64,000 nt of DNA from Methanosphaera sp. (GCF_022768985.1 NZ_JALEKL010000009.1:1-64000); one strand, 5' to 3'; numbered from the stretch's first letter, positions 1 to 8,897 are shown. The notes: generated from the letters alone by a model not told the origin. Made by a program: numbers and translations.

Positions 1-29
1 CAGTAGCTTCCGCCAGGATCAAACGGATT
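1..29 (-). rRNA. 16S rRNA, 5' end only
   Basis: Read on the minus strand, the first bases give TCCGTTTGATCCTGGCGG followed by AAGCTACTG, the conserved 5' end of archaeal 16S rRNA. The gene runs off the left edge of the window, so only about 29 bases are present. The exact mature 5' base is uncertain by one or two positions. Confidence 0.93.
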
Positions 30-179
30 TACACATCTAATGTTGTAAATCAGTATCAATCTAAGCAGATTTTGTAGTAATTTACACACTGTTTTTATAT
101 TGTCTAGTAAATAAGAAGTATTTATTAGAAAAGTACAAAAAATTTCTTTTAAACTTAAAAAAAATTTAGCAGTTTTTCA

Positions 180-255
180 CAATACATTATTTGCGGATGT
201 ATTGCACCACACAACCAAACTTTCAAACATAGTTATGTTTTCAAAGTTTTAGTTG
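180..255 (-). other. 16S rRNA leader with two hairpins
   Basis: Two inverted repeats sit between the rRNA promoter and the 16S gene. The first (180-204) is a perfect 8-bp stem, CAATACAT against ATGTATTG, with a 9-nt loop. The second (212-255) is a long imperfect stem: CAAC/GTTG, AAACTTT/AAAGTTT and AAACATA/TATGTTT with small internal loops. They lie in the transcribed leader on the minus strand, so processing signals for pre-16S RNA are the natural reading. I did not identify a complementary arm, because the 3' side of the 16S gene is outside the window. Confidence 0.5.
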
Positions 256-329
256 TCTACACTTTGCGTTTAACATACATCAAACTAAATCACTACTTAA
301 TTTTAAGTAGCTTTACTTTAGCTTTCAAT

Positions 330-344
330 ATTATAAATGTTTCG
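330..344 (-). promoter_or_regulatory. Likely rRNA operon promoter (BRE + TATA)
   Basis: The minus strand reads CGAAAC followed by ATTTATAAT, which matches the archaeal BRE plus TATA box arrangement. Transcription would start near 305-310 and give a leader of about 280 nt before the 16S gene. This is pattern matching only. Confidence 0.5.
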
Positions 345-345
345 T

Positions 346-621
346 TATAATATAATAAGAAATATTATTGCTACACTTGGAAAAAACATTCAATCATAAC
401 AAAACATACTTAATGTTCTTGTTCATGTGTCTCGCTTTTTGTAGCACATACTATTCTCACAACATCTACCATAACAATATAATTAGAAAATATTGCATAA
501 ATTATTAATTGAAAGTACATAAAAAAGTAGTATTATTATAACTTAAAAAACAAAAATATTTAATAAAAAATTTAACTAACAACTCACCCTAGAAAAAAAT
601 AATACAAAAAAGCTGTTTGAT
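346..621. other. Non-coding AT-rich spacer upstream of trm5
   Basis: I see no coding region, tRNA or clear repeat here. It separates the divergent rRNA operon from trm5 and presumably holds the trm5 promoter, but no single TATA element stands out in the AT-rich background. Confidence 0.4.
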
Positions 622-1644
622 ATGAAATGTATAAAATCTATTAAAAAAAATGCAAATGATATACGAAAAATTCTACTTAAAAATAATCATATAAGTAGAG
701 ACTATAAACTAATGACAGATGAAAAATATGTATACATACCACTTATTGATGAATATGATGAAAATCTAATAGATTCAATAAAAACACAATATTCATTTGA
801 AGTTACAAATCATAACTTCACACAATCCCAACACAGAGCACGTAACTTTATAGACTATCTTGACAATAAAATAGATCCTGAAAAAATTAATGATATAGTA
901 AAATCATTTGATATAATAGGAGATATAGTAGTTGTTGAAATACCTGATGATCTTGAAGATGAAAAATATAACATTGCAGAAGCAGTTCTTAAGTTTACAA
1001 AAAGACGAAGTGTATATGCAAAGAAAAGTAAGATACAGGGAATTATGAGAACACGTCAATTTGAATATCTTGCAGGTGAAGAAAATCTTGAAACTATACA
1101 TAAAGAAAATGGTATAAGATTTAAACTTGATATATCAACTGTATATTTCAGTCCAAGACTTGCAACAGAAAGAGAAAGAATAGTAAGTCAAGTAGAAGAT
1201 GGTGAGATAATAATTGACTTCTTTGCAGGTATAGGATCATTTCCTATAAATATTGCACATAAAAAGAATGCAACAATATATAGTGTAGATATAAATCCTG
1301 AAGCATACAAGTATACAAAAGAAAATATCAAACTTAACAAACTTAAAGGTGAAGTAATACCAATAAATTCAGATATTAATAAGGTAATAGATACTCTTCC
1401 AAAAGCAGATCGTATACTAATGAATCTACCAGGAACATCAAAAGACTTCCTTGATGTAGCAGTAAATCATCTAAAAAAGGGTGGAATACTAAACTACTAT
1501 GAATTTGCAGCAGACTATGAAACACCAATAAATAGAGTTAAAAAAATAGCACATCCACGTGAAATTGAAGTTATAAATAAAAGAAAAGTAAAATCACAAA
1601 GTCCTGGAATATGGCATATGGCTGTGGATATAAAAATAAATTAA
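622..1644 (+). CDS. trm5: tRNA (guanine(37)-N1)-methyltransferase Trm5
   Basis: Makes m1G37 next to the anticodon using S-adenosylmethionine, which protects the reading frame. The 340-aa protein has the archaeal Trm5/Met-10 layout: an N-terminal D1-like part, then a Rossmann methyltransferase domain. The SAM-binding motif DFFAGIGSF is at residues 199-207, the catalytic NLPGTS motif begins at about 268, and the conserved STVYFSPRLATER segment lies just before the Rossmann fold. Full length for the family. It stands alone, faces mtnA tail to tail with only 41 bp between them, and uses an ATG start. Confidence 0.93.
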   Translation: MKCIKSIKKNANDIRKILLKNNHISRDYKLMTDEKYVYIPLIDEYDENLIDSIKTQYSFEVTNHNFTQSQHRARNFIDYLDNKIDPEKINDIVKSFDIIGDIVVVEIPDDLEDEKYNIAEAVLKFTKRRSVYAKKSKIQGIMRTRQFEYLAGEENLETIHKENGIRFKLDISTVYFSPRLATERERIVSQVEDGEIIIDFFAGIGSFPINIAHKKNATIYSVDINPEAYKYTKENIKLNKLKGEVIPINSDINKVIDTLPKADRILMNLPGTSKDFLDVAVNHLKKGGILNYYEFAADYETPINRVKKIAHPREIEVINKRKVKSQSPGIWHMAVDIKIN

Positions 1645-1685
1645 AAGTATTTAAAAATAAAAAAAAGTAAAGAGGATTAGATGTA

Positions 1686-2630
1686 TTAGAATGGTTTTTT
1701 AATACCTTCCTCTGTAATAATCCCCGTAATAAGATCTGATTCTACAATATCAAATGCTGGATTTGAAACTTCTGTATTTTCATTAGCAATAAATTTATCA
1801 TTAATACATAAAACCTCATTTTTATCTCTTTGTTCTATTGTTGTATCAAAGATATTATTTTCAAAGTCAAATGTACTAATTGGTGCTGCAACATAAAATG
1901 GTATATCATAACGATTAGCAGCAACTGCAACCATAAGAGATCCAATCTTATTTGCAACTCCACCTTCAGCTACACGATCTGCACCAATAACTACCTTGTC
2001 AACTTTTCCTTGTTGCATCATAAATCCTGCTGCTGAATCTACAATAAGTTGTACTGGAATATTTTCTTGTTGCATTTCAAATACACTTAATCTTCCACCC
2101 TGAAATAGTGGACGTGTCTCATCACATATTACACTGATATTTTTACCACTATTATGTGCTGTGCGAATAACACCAAGAGCAGTTCCATACCCTGCACATG
2201 CTAAAGCACCAGCATTACAATGTGTAAGAATTGTATCTCCATCATCAATTACTGTATTTCCATATTCTCCAATTTTTTCATTAACTTTTATATCATCATT
2301 ATACATCTTATTTGCAGCATCAATTGCACTACATCCACTATCAACTGCTTTTAGTACTTCATCAACAGCCCAGAAAAGATTTATAGCAGTAGGTCTTGCC
2401 TGTTTTATTTTAACTGCAGCTTCATCTAAGTTAACATTATGACACTCTGCTAATGCCATAGCATATGCTGCTGCAACACCAATTGCTGGAGCTCCTCGTA
2501 CTTTCATAGTCTTTATTGCATCTATTACATCTTCATATGTTAAACATTCACAATATTTTATATCCCTTGGTATTAATGTTTGATCTAGAAGATATAGTTT
2601 ATTATCTTTCCAATATAATGTTTCAATCAT
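1686..2630 (-). CDS. mtnA: S-methyl-5-thioribose-1-phosphate isomerase (MtnA/eIF2B-like)
   Basis: Converts methylthioribose-1-phosphate to methylthioribulose-1-phosphate in methylthioadenosine salvage. From the ATG at 2630 the protein has 314 residues; a TTG three codons upstream (2639) could also be used, but neither has a clear ribosome binding site. Family marks are RGAPAIG at about 45-51, the catalytic cysteine in HCNAGALAC at about 138, DETRP at about 170 and the catalytic aspartate in IGADRV at about 218. The MtnA motifs argue against the related ribose-1,5-bisphosphate isomerase and eIF2B-alpha families. It follows nifB on the same strand after about 70 bp; co-transcription is possible but unproven. 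Confidence 0.88.
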   Translation of the reverse strand: MIETLYWKDNKLYLLDQTLIPRDIKYCECLTYEDVIDAIKTMKVRGAPAIGVAAAYAMALAECHNVNLDEAAVKIKQARPTAINLFWAVDEVLKAVDSGCSAIDAANKMYNDDIKVNEKIGEYGNTVIDDGDTILTHCNAGALACAGYGTALGVIRTAHNSGKNISVICDETRPLFQGGRLSVFEMQQENIPVQLIVDSAAGFMMQQGKVDKVVIGADRVAEGGVANKIGSLMVAVAANRYDIPFYVAAPISTFDFENNIFDTTIEQRDKNEVLCINDKFIANENTEVSNPAFDIVESDLITGIITEEGIKKPF

Positions 2631-2699
2631 AATAATCAATATAAAAAAATTTTATTTAAATAAAAAAGGGTTTTGGTGGTGAGTTTAAAGTACTACTCA

Positions 2700-3572
2700 C
2701 TAGTAATGACTATTTGGTATCATCTCTAGTGAAAAGTCACTTTCTTTTTTTCCCGGTATTCCAAATGCATCTGCCCTACACTGGGTACATGCCCTAAATA
2801 CTGGAAGATATTTTTCAACTTCTTCACGTACACAGCTAAGTTCTCCACATCCAGGCTTTTTAAGATCTGCAAACTTATTAAGTGGTATGAGTGGAAGAAC
2901 ATTCATCATAGATGCACCTTTATCTTTTACACAACGTGCAATATCAACTATGTGTTCATCATTAACACCTGGAATTAATACACTGTTAACTTTTACAATT
3001 ACTCCAAGTTGTGTAATTTTTTCAATTCCTTTTAGTTGATTATCAAGAAGTAGTTGTGCACCTTCAACTCCATGATATACTTTTCCTTTATAGTTTATAT
3101 CATCATATATCTTAGCACCAATAGTACTATCTACTGCATTTACTGTAACAGTTACTGTTTTAACTCCAGCATCTGCTATTTCTTGTGCATAGTCTGCAAG
3201 AAGAAGTCCATTAGTACTCATACATAAGATAAGATCTGGAAATTCATCCTTTATTTTATTGAAAAGCTTAAGTGTATCAGGATTACATAGTGAATCTCCA
3301 GGACCTGCAACACCAACAACACTTATAGGCATTGACTGTGTTGTTTTTCTAATATGTTCTAATGCTTCATCAACACTCATAATACATGAGGCAACACCTG
3401 GCCTGTTTTCTTTATCTGATATTTTTCTTGTACAAAAACCACACTGTATATTACATGCAGGTGCAATTGGTATATGTATACGTCCTACTTTATCATGTAT
3501 TTTTTCATTAAAACATGGATGTGCTTGTGTAACATGTGCAAAATGTCTCATCTTTTTTTCATCATCTGACAT
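2700..3572 (-). CDS. nifB: NifB-type radical SAM enzyme (Fe-S-carbide cluster assembly)
   Basis: NifB fuses two [4Fe-4S] clusters and inserts a SAM-derived carbide to form the [8Fe-9S-C] precursor (NifB-co/L-cluster). The 290-aa protein has the archaeal short form: the HPCFNEKIHDKVGRIHIP opening, the radical-SAM C-x3-C-x2-C at C40, C44 and C47, and a cysteine-rich C-terminal segment (CTQC near 262-265). There is no fused NifX domain. SD-like GGGAGGAA lies upstream of the ATG. No nifH, nifD, nifK or nifE is in the window; its neighbours are methanogenesis-marker genes on the same strand. That context suggests supply of the cluster to the MCR activation complex rather than to nitrogenase. The enzyme call is strong; the role here is inferred. 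Confidence 0.92.
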   Translation of the reverse strand: MSDDEKKMRHFAHVTQAHPCFNEKIHDKVGRIHIPIAPACNIQCGFCTRKISDKENRPGVASCIMSVDEALEHIRKTTQSMPISVVGVAGPGDSLCNPDTLKLFNKIKDEFPDLILCMSTNGLLLADYAQEIADAGVKTVTVTVNAVDSTIGAKIYDDINYKGKVYHGVEGAQLLLDNQLKGIEKITQLGVIVKVNSVLIPGVNDEHIVDIARCVKDKGASMMNVLPLIPLNKFADLKKPGCGELSCVREEVEKYLPVFRACTQCRADAFGIPGKKESDFSLEMIPNSHY

Positions 3573-3617
3573 GATTAATACATTCCTCCCTAGTTATAAT
3601 AAAAGGGGAAAATATGT

Positions 3618-3660
3618 TTTTTTGGAGAAAAATATTCCCTTTACTTATTTCTCCAAAAAA
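3618..3660 (-). other. Perfect 13-bp inverted repeat between mmp17 and nifB
   Basis: TTTTTTGGAGAAA (3618-3630) is exactly complementary to TTTCTCCAAAAAA (3648-3660), with a 17-nt loop. It lies in the intercistronic gap, upstream of the nifB ribosome binding site. In the minus-strand transcript it is followed by A-rich sequence, not a U-tract, so it is not a standard terminator. It could be an RNA processing or stability element, or a protein site. Confidence 0.6.
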
Positions 3661-3681
3661 TATTAAATTGTTAGTACTTAT

Positions 3682-4236
3682 TTATTTTCTATTTTTAACT
3701 TCATCTATTAGTTCATCAAATTTCTCATACCATGAATCATCAATGATCTGATCACTACACATAAGACATACCATATTTCCTTCACTAGCATTGTATGTTA
3801 TACGGAATCCTTCTGGTACAATTCTGAAAAGTGCATCATATACTTTACGTTTAAGTTCTTCATGTGAATTTATAATCATTAATTCATCAGGATCAAAACT
3901 TGGATATGGAATCTCTATTTTATAACGACTAGGCTGTGATACATTACTACGTCCTTCAAGATCCCATAATACTCTAAGTAGATCTGGTGTATAGTCTTCT
4001 TTTTCAACTTTTATTTTTAATATATCTCCTTCAACTTTATATGAAGCCATATCTTTTAGATATATAGGAGCAGATGGAGGTGCAAGTTTTACAACTCCCA
4101 TAAATAGTGCATCTCTAGGTTCAATAAATACTTTGATATCATCTATTGCTTTTGCAAGTTTAAGTTCTTGTAATGTATATCTTAGTATTGTATCATATGC
4201 CTGTGCACCTTGCTCATCGTAACATTCTACATACAT
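3682..4236 (-). CDS. mmp17: Methanogenesis marker protein 17 (MCR activation complex subunit)
   Basis: A 184-aa protein matching what I recall of methanogenesis marker 17: the VECYDEQGAQAYD opening, the mid-protein RVLWDLEGRSNVSQPSRY segment and a C-terminal part with CLMC. Mmp17 co-purifies with McrC, Mmp3, Mmp6 and Mmp7 in the complex that reductively activates methyl-coenzyme M reductase. It lies just downstream of mmp15 (24-bp gap), consistent with one transcript. An SD-like GGGAG sits about 13 nt before the ATG. The family call rests on remembered sequence pattern and neighbourhood. Confidence 0.78.
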   Translation of the reverse strand: MYVECYDEQGAQAYDTILRYTLQELKLAKAIDDIKVFIEPRDALFMGVVKLAPPSAPIYLKDMASYKVEGDILKIKVEKEDYTPDLLRVLWDLEGRSNVSQPSRYKIEIPYPSFDPDELMIINSHEELKRKVYDALFRIVPEGFRITYNASEGNMVCLMCSDQIIDDSWYEKFDELIDEVKNRK

Positions 4237-4260
4237 AAGCTTAATACACTCCCTTTAGTT

Positions 4261-5517
4261 TTAGAATCTTTTACTGTCATCTATATCTGTATCTTTAAGT
4301 CCTGATACAAGAAGAGCTGATCCTACAGCACCAATAAATTGTGAATATTCAGGTACTATAATGTCCATTCCACCAAGTACATCTTGTACTGCATCTACAA
4401 GTCCACCAAGAAGTGATGTTCCACCTACTTGTATTAATGGTTCACGTACATCAATTTCCTGTAATTGTTGTTCATATACCTGTTCTGCTACAGAATGACA
4501 TGCTGCACTTGCTGCATCTACATTTGATGCTCCACCTGCAAGTGTTGTTACAAGGTCTTGAATACCAAATACTATACAGTAACTTGCAAGTTCTGCATTT
4601 TTAGGATTTCCACGACGAGCAAGTTCTCCAAATTCAGAGATATCTACACCAAGACGTCCACTTGCCATATCAAGGAAACGACCACTAGCACCAGCACAGA
4701 TACCTCCCATTGTGAAGTTATCAGGTATACCATTGTTTACTGTAATAACTTTGTTATCCATACCACCAATATCTAGTACTGTTGCTTCACCTTTCTGTGC
4801 TCCTGCAAGATATACAGCACCTTTACTATTTACTGATATTTCTTCTTGTATAAGTTTTGCACCTAATTCTTTTCCTATTGTTATACGACCATAACCTGTT
4901 GTACCTATTGCTTCTACATCATCAAGTGTATAGTCTGTTTCTGCAAATGCTTCATTCATAGCATCATGGGTACATCCCATAATATTTCCAGTTTTTACCC
5001 ATCCTGTTCCTATAACTTCATCATTTTCCATAAGTGCAACTTTTGTTGTTGTTGAACCACTATCTATACCAAGAGTAAGTCCTTCTTGTTTTTCACGTGC
5101 AAGAACACTTTTTCTTGATACAATTGTTGTAAGTGCTTCCATACGAATAAATAATTCTGATGCTTTTGTATTTTCTGTAAATGAATATGTTACAACTGGA
5201 AGATCAGTATATTCCTGGATAAGACGACGTACTTCATTTCTTGCAATAGCAGCTTCTGCACATCTGAAACATGTACATATAAATACTGCATCTGCTTCAT
5301 TTTTACCTTCAACTAGTGACATTGCACGTGCAATCATAAGCTTTAAACTTGAACTTGCACAGTTAAGTCCGAACTTTTCATATGCTTCATCAATTTCATC
5401 TAAGTTTACATCAGGAAGTACAATTTCTGCTCCAAACTTCTCTGCTGCTGTTTCAATTTCTTTTTGTACTCCACTGTATTCTGTTCCACAGGAAAGTTGT
5501 GCTATTTTTATTGCCAT
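4261..5517 (-). CDS. mmp15: Methanogenesis marker protein 15 (BadF/HgdC-type ATPase)
   Basis: The 418-aa protein has an N-terminal domain of about 140 residues (with C81, C83 and C86 in ICTCFRC), then an ASKHA-fold ATPase like the activators of 2-hydroxyglutaryl-CoA dehydratase and benzoyl-CoA reductase. The phosphate-1 loop is DSGSTTTK (152-159), and [11 protein letters not shown] carries the cysteine that in HgdC-type activators helps hold the bridging [4Fe-4S] cluster. Such proteins couple ATP hydrolysis to low-potential electron transfer. The start at 5517 is chosen because TCCTCCT-complementary sequence (5525-5531) lies 7 nt upstream; the upstream in-frame ATG at 5541 would lie inside mmp5. 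Direct participation in MCR activation is inferred from context. Confidence 0.85.
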   Translation of the reverse strand: MAIKIAQLSCGTEYSGVQKEIETAAEKFGAEIVLPDVNLDEIDEAYEKFGLNCASSSLKLMIARAMSLVEGKNEADAVFICTCFRCAEAAIARNEVRRLIQEYTDLPVVTYSFTENTKASELFIRMEALTTIVSRKSVLAREKQEGLTLGIDSGSTTTKVALMENDEVIGTGWVKTGNIMGCTHDAMNEAFAETDYTLDDVEAIGTTGYGRITIGKELGAKLIQEEISVNSKGAVYLAGAQKGEATVLDIGGMDNKVITVNNGIPDNFTMGGICAGASGRFLDMASGRLGVDISEFGELARRGNPKNAELASYCIVFGIQDLVTTLAGGASNVDAASAACHSVAEQVYEQQLQEIDVREPLIQVGGTSLLGGLVDAVQDVLGGMDIIVPEYSQFIGAVGSALLVSGLKDTDIDDSKRF

Positions 5518-5521
5518 ATAC

Positions 5522-5971
5522 TTATTCCTCCTCTGATTCATTTAAACTTTCAAGAAATGTGTTAATTTTATATACCATTTCTATGGTTTCATCACGTGAT
5601 GTTGGGAAGTCTAACTCTAAAATTGGTACATCTCTATGTCTCATTGAAAAGAGTGTTAATTCATTTGATCTTGCACAACCTACACATCCAAAGCCATATG
5701 GTGCATTTTGCATGATAATTGCTGCTTCTGCATTTTCAATAATAGGACCAAATATAGCCATACGTCCACGTACACCTGATGGTACTTCAATTGCTGCATA
5801 CTTAAGTCCTTTTATTGGATCATCCTCTGTTATGTTAAATGGTGGTGCATCTATATCTGGACTTGTTACTCTTTGATGCATTTCTTTTTGAACAACTAAT
5901 GCTTCATGTCCATTTCTTTCAACTAGATCAGCTAAGATCATTGAATTTGGTGGAAATACTGCAACTTTCAT
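5522..5971 (-). CDS. mmp5: Methanogenesis marker protein 5
   Basis: A 149-aa protein of the size expected for marker 5, a family known essentially from methanogens and without an assigned reaction. Visible features: PPFN near residues 43-46, [18 protein letters not shown] in the middle, and a Cys-containing [13 protein letters not shown] motif that could bind metal. Its end is 4 bp from the mmp15 start and carries the mmp15 ribosome binding site, so translation is probably coupled. The upstream gene (6065-6676) is a clear paralogue. Confidence 0.78.
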   Translation of the reverse strand: MKVAVFPPNSMILADLVERNGHEALVVQKEMHQRVTSPDIDAPPFNITEDDPIKGLKYAAIEVPSGVRGRMAIFGPIIENAEAAIIMQNAPYGFGCVGCARSNELTLFSMRHRDVPILELDFPTSRDETIEMVYKINTFLESLNESEEE

Positions 5972-6064
5972 ATTTTTTAAACCTCAATATTTTTTTTCTT
6001 ATATAAATTCTCCTAAAATAAAATTCTCATAGTATTTCATATGAAAATCATAGGGTGGTGATTT

Positions 6065-6676
6065 TTATGCTTTTGTAATTTTATTTATTTCATCTTCTAT
6101 AACATCCAAACTAACCCTGTCATCATAATGATACTTACGTCTGTCAACAACTGTTCCCATTGGCATATCTTCTACATTTTCTAGAAATTCATTTACATCA
6201 TCTATAATTGATATTAGATCATCACGACATTCAGGATATGAAATTTCAAGTCTTGGAATTTTTTTCTCTTTAAGTATATGTACAATTAAGTCATATGAAT
6301 TTGGACAACTAATGCAACTAAATAATATTAGCTCATTAAGTTTATCATACATTCCCGTTGCTCCTGTCTGATTTCTTGGATAATCAAGAATAATTGCAGC
6401 TTCAGCTTCACGTATTACATTCTCAAAGAGTGTTAATCTTCCCATTACACCAGATGGTGCCTCTGCTGGTAGAAATTTCATAGATTCAAGTAAGTTATAT
6501 CCACCCATATTAAATGGTGGTTTTTCATAGTCAAAGTTTTTCTCATCACCCTCTTTCACTTCTCTTTTTTCAAGATCTGCCTGTGAAACTGATGATGCTG
6601 ATAAGTATTCATGACCACTTTTATTTATTAAATTTACAATAAACATTGCAAAATCTGGCATTAAAGCTATTTTCAT
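6065..6676 (-). CDS. Mmp5-family paralogue
   Basis: A 203-aa protein colinear with the neighbouring Mmp5. It shares the opening (MKIALMPDFAMFIVNLINKSGHE against [23 protein letters not shown] when aligned in part), PPFN, the APSGVMGRLTLFENVIREAE block and a C-terminal ISYPECRDD segment. It has an insertion after the first 30 residues and a C-terminal extension of about 35 residues. The Cys motif is altered to FSCISCPN and shifted. This looks like an old duplication with divergence. Function unknown; by position it belongs to the same MCR-activation operon. Confidence 0.68.
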   Translation of the reverse strand: MKIALMPDFAMFIVNLINKSGHEYLSASSVSQADLEKREVKEGDEKNFDYEKPPFNMGGYNLLESMKFLPAEAPSGVMGRLTLFENVIREAEAAIILDYPRNQTGATGMYDKLNELILFSCISCPNSYDLIVHILKEKKIPRLEISYPECRDDLISIIDDVNEFLENVEDMPMGTVVDRRKYHYDDRVSLDVIEDEINKITKA

Positions 6677-6833
6677 AATCCTCTAAGTTCCTCCTAAATT
6701 TTATTTAATAATTATCTAATGAACTTATATATTGATTATTAAATATGCTATTTTCATAAATTTAATTTTAATATTCATGAAAACTTAACAGTTTATATAA
6801 ATTAACTTTGAACTTTCCATATTGATACAAATT

Positions 6834-7373
6834 TTAATCAAATTTAAGATTAAATCTTGACTCACTTTTTTGTTCTTCTTTTTTTGGTGTTATTTCATCT
6901 ACAACATCTGCAAATTCTTTAACAGATACTCTTTTCTTTGGTGTAATATCAACATGTTTTGGATGTTCAAGAGCATATGATACATCTGCAAGCATTTCAT
7001 ATTCAGCTTCAAGTTGATGGAATCCTTCACGTGCACCTTTCCTTTTTGCTCTACAACGTCTTGGATCACCAACTGGAAATCCTCTGTTTTTTATGAAAAT
7101 ATGTGTTTCATCAAGTTTACGTGCATGTTCTGCTGCAACTTTAACATCTTTTGCTGTACCATTAATATGTGCCCCATAACATGTAAGTCTTACATTAATT
7201 GGTAATTCAAGCATGTGAATGTGTGTTACAAGCTCTTTTGTACTTACTTTACATCCAGGTCCAAGTACTACCATTCTATTTATTTTATCCATTTCATTAG
7301 ATAGACGATATGATCCATCTCCCATTGGAATACGACAAAATCTATTATCTATACTGCTATCTTTCTTTGACAT
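6834..7373 (-). CDS. mmp6: Methanogenesis marker protein 6 (MCR activation complex subunit)
   Basis: From the ATG at 7373 the protein has 179 residues. It matches marker 6 in VVLGPGCKVSTKELVTHIH, PINVRLTCYGAHI, and RGFPVGDPRRCRAKRKG. Mmp6 is reported in the MCR activation complex. The start at 7373 is preferred over the in-frame ATG at 7388: GGAGAT lies 7 nt upstream of 7373, while 7388 has no such site. Its start lies inside the 3' end of mmp3 (17-nt overlap), which argues for translational coupling. The last 35 residues are charged and probably disordered. Confidence 0.82.
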   Translation of the reverse strand: MSKKDSSIDNRFCRIPMGDGSYRLSNEMDKINRMVVLGPGCKVSTKELVTHIHMLELPINVRLTCYGAHINGTAKDVKVAAEHARKLDETHIFIKNRGFPVGDPRRCRAKRKGAREGFHQLEAEYEMLADVSYALEHPKHVDITPKKRVSVKEFADVVDEITPKKEEQKSESRFNLKFD

Positions 7374-8889
7374 ATACTGTATCTCCATCTTTAAAGTTTT
7401 TCATATTGTCAAATCCACCAACAATTCTTCCTATAACATTTGTTCCATCAAATGATTCTCCTGTAGGTCCAAAGTCTGAATTATCTGTAAATCTTATACC
7501 AATGTTTCCAACTTGTTTACATGCAGTGTTACTTACACAGATATCCCATGCATTTACTTTACCATCTGGTAGTTTTTCTGGAATTAATCCTTTAGCTTCA
7601 CGTCTTACTGCTTTAAACATTACAAGCTGCATCTCTTTAATTGCCATGTTAACTTGTAGATGTCCAATATCTCCATCAAGTAGTCCTGTAATTTTTCTGA
7701 AATACCATACAGAACTTGGACTTTCATCTTCATATAACTCAATTTCTACAAAGTCACCTTTTGGAACACCAAGAGTTTTAATTTTATTTTGTTTTGCAAC
7801 ATCTACAGTATATTGTGGATCTTGTGCAACAATTACAGCATCATCATCTGTAAGTCCATCACGTGTATGTTTAATTGATCTGTCTCCAAGATATTCTCCA
7901 GCATCTTTTTGTGTAAGACCAATTGTTGAGATTTTAGCAGGCTGTGTTATGGTTGTGATTTTGTCACCTTTTTGTGCAATATCAAGAAGTTCCATACCCT
8001 GTGTTACATAACCTATTTCATTATGTGTTGGTACAAGAATTCTGCTTTCACGGTAGATATATACACGTCCTACACCATGTCCCTGATTTCTTAGTGTTAC
8101 ACATCCTCTGTTTCTTTTTGCTGGAAGTTCTGTGTCTTTTTCAAGTCCTTTAAGTGCATCGTTTTGTATGAATGTTTCAGCTTCATAGTCAACATGGAAT
8201 GTTCCATCACTTATTATTTTAAGGAAGTGTTCAAAAGACATTGGTGCATCATCATTTGCTGTTACTTCCATGTATGTGTATAGTTCATTGCCTTGTTCTA
8301 GTTTTGTTGACAAATCACTTACCTGTGTTGAGTTTGTAACAGTTTTTCTTTCAAGAACCATTTCAATATTTACTACTTTATCAGTATTTTTTAGTTTTTT
8401 AATAGTTCTTTTTCCACCCACAACTTTTGCAAGAATACCTTTATTTTCATCAGGAACTCCATAGATTGCTTCATGTTTATCTTTTGAAAATATTATATGA
8501 GTACTTTCATTTGAAAATGCTGATAAACTTACAATTACATCCCATTTATCGTATAAATACTCATTATTTGAAGGTTCTAAATCTGATACTATAGAACCAA
8601 TTGCTGCTTCTTTAGATGAAGTCCATCGTATTGATGTATCTATAAATTTTTCATAATTTGCCTTCCAAAAGTCTGCTAATTTTCCTGCATTGTCATCTAA
8701 TTCTATAATAATACTACCTTGTGTGGTTGTAATTTTATATTTATTTACATGACCTTCAAGTTCTTGCCTTCCTTTAATTAGGGCAATTGCAGATCCTGGA
8801 ACATATGGGGCATTAGAAGCATTTATAGCATCTTCAATAGTTGAATCAGCATCCACATCTATTTCAACATTATTGATTTTAACTTGCAT
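7357..8889 (-). CDS. mmp3: Methanogenesis marker protein 3 (MCR activation complex subunit)
   Basis: A 510-aa protein of the length expected for marker 3. It begins with a small ubiquitin-like stretch (MQVKINNVEIDVDADSTIED), and the C-terminal part (roughly 400-505) resembles cyclophilin-like folds (GLIPEKLPDGKVNAWDI, GIRFTDNSDFGPTGESFDGTNVIG). CVTLRNQGHGVGRVYIYRES is in the middle. Mmp3 is a reported subunit of the ATP-dependent MCR activation complex. It is the first gene of the likely operon mmp3-mmp6-mmp5L-mmp5-mmp15-mmp17-nifB. Confidence 0.85.
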   Translation of the reverse strand: MQVKINNVEIDVDADSTIEDAINASNAPYVPGSAIALIKGRQELEGHVNKYKITTTQGSIIIELDDNAGKLADFWKANYEKFIDTSIRWTSSKEAAIGSIVSDLEPSNNEYLYDKWDVIVSLSAFSNESTHIIFSKDKHEAIYGVPDENKGILAKVVGGKRTIKKLKNTDKVVNIEMVLERKTVTNSTQVSDLSTKLEQGNELYTYMEVTANDDAPMSFEHFLKIISDGTFHVDYEAETFIQNDALKGLEKDTELPAKRNRGCVTLRNQGHGVGRVYIYRESRILVPTHNEIGYVTQGMELLDIAQKGDKITTITQPAKISTIGLTQKDAGEYLGDRSIKHTRDGLTDDDAVIVAQDPQYTVDVAKQNKIKTLGVPKGDFVEIELYEDESPSSVWYFRKITGLLDGDIGHLQVNMAIKEMQLVMFKAVRREAKGLIPEKLPDGKVNAWDICVSNTACKQVGNIGIRFTDNSDFGPTGESFDGTNVIGRIVGGFDNMKNFKDGDTVYVKER

Positions 8890-8897
8890 TTCTTTCG

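Noticed and set aside
2700-3572. nifB taken as evidence of a nitrogen fixation locus
   Set aside because: No nifH, D, K, E or N lies near it, and the neighbours are methanogenesis-marker genes.
7310-8011. Plus-strand open frame of 233 codons opposite mmp3/mmp6
   Set aside because: Antisense shadow of two conserved genes with no ribosome binding site and a low-complexity Ser/Pro translation.
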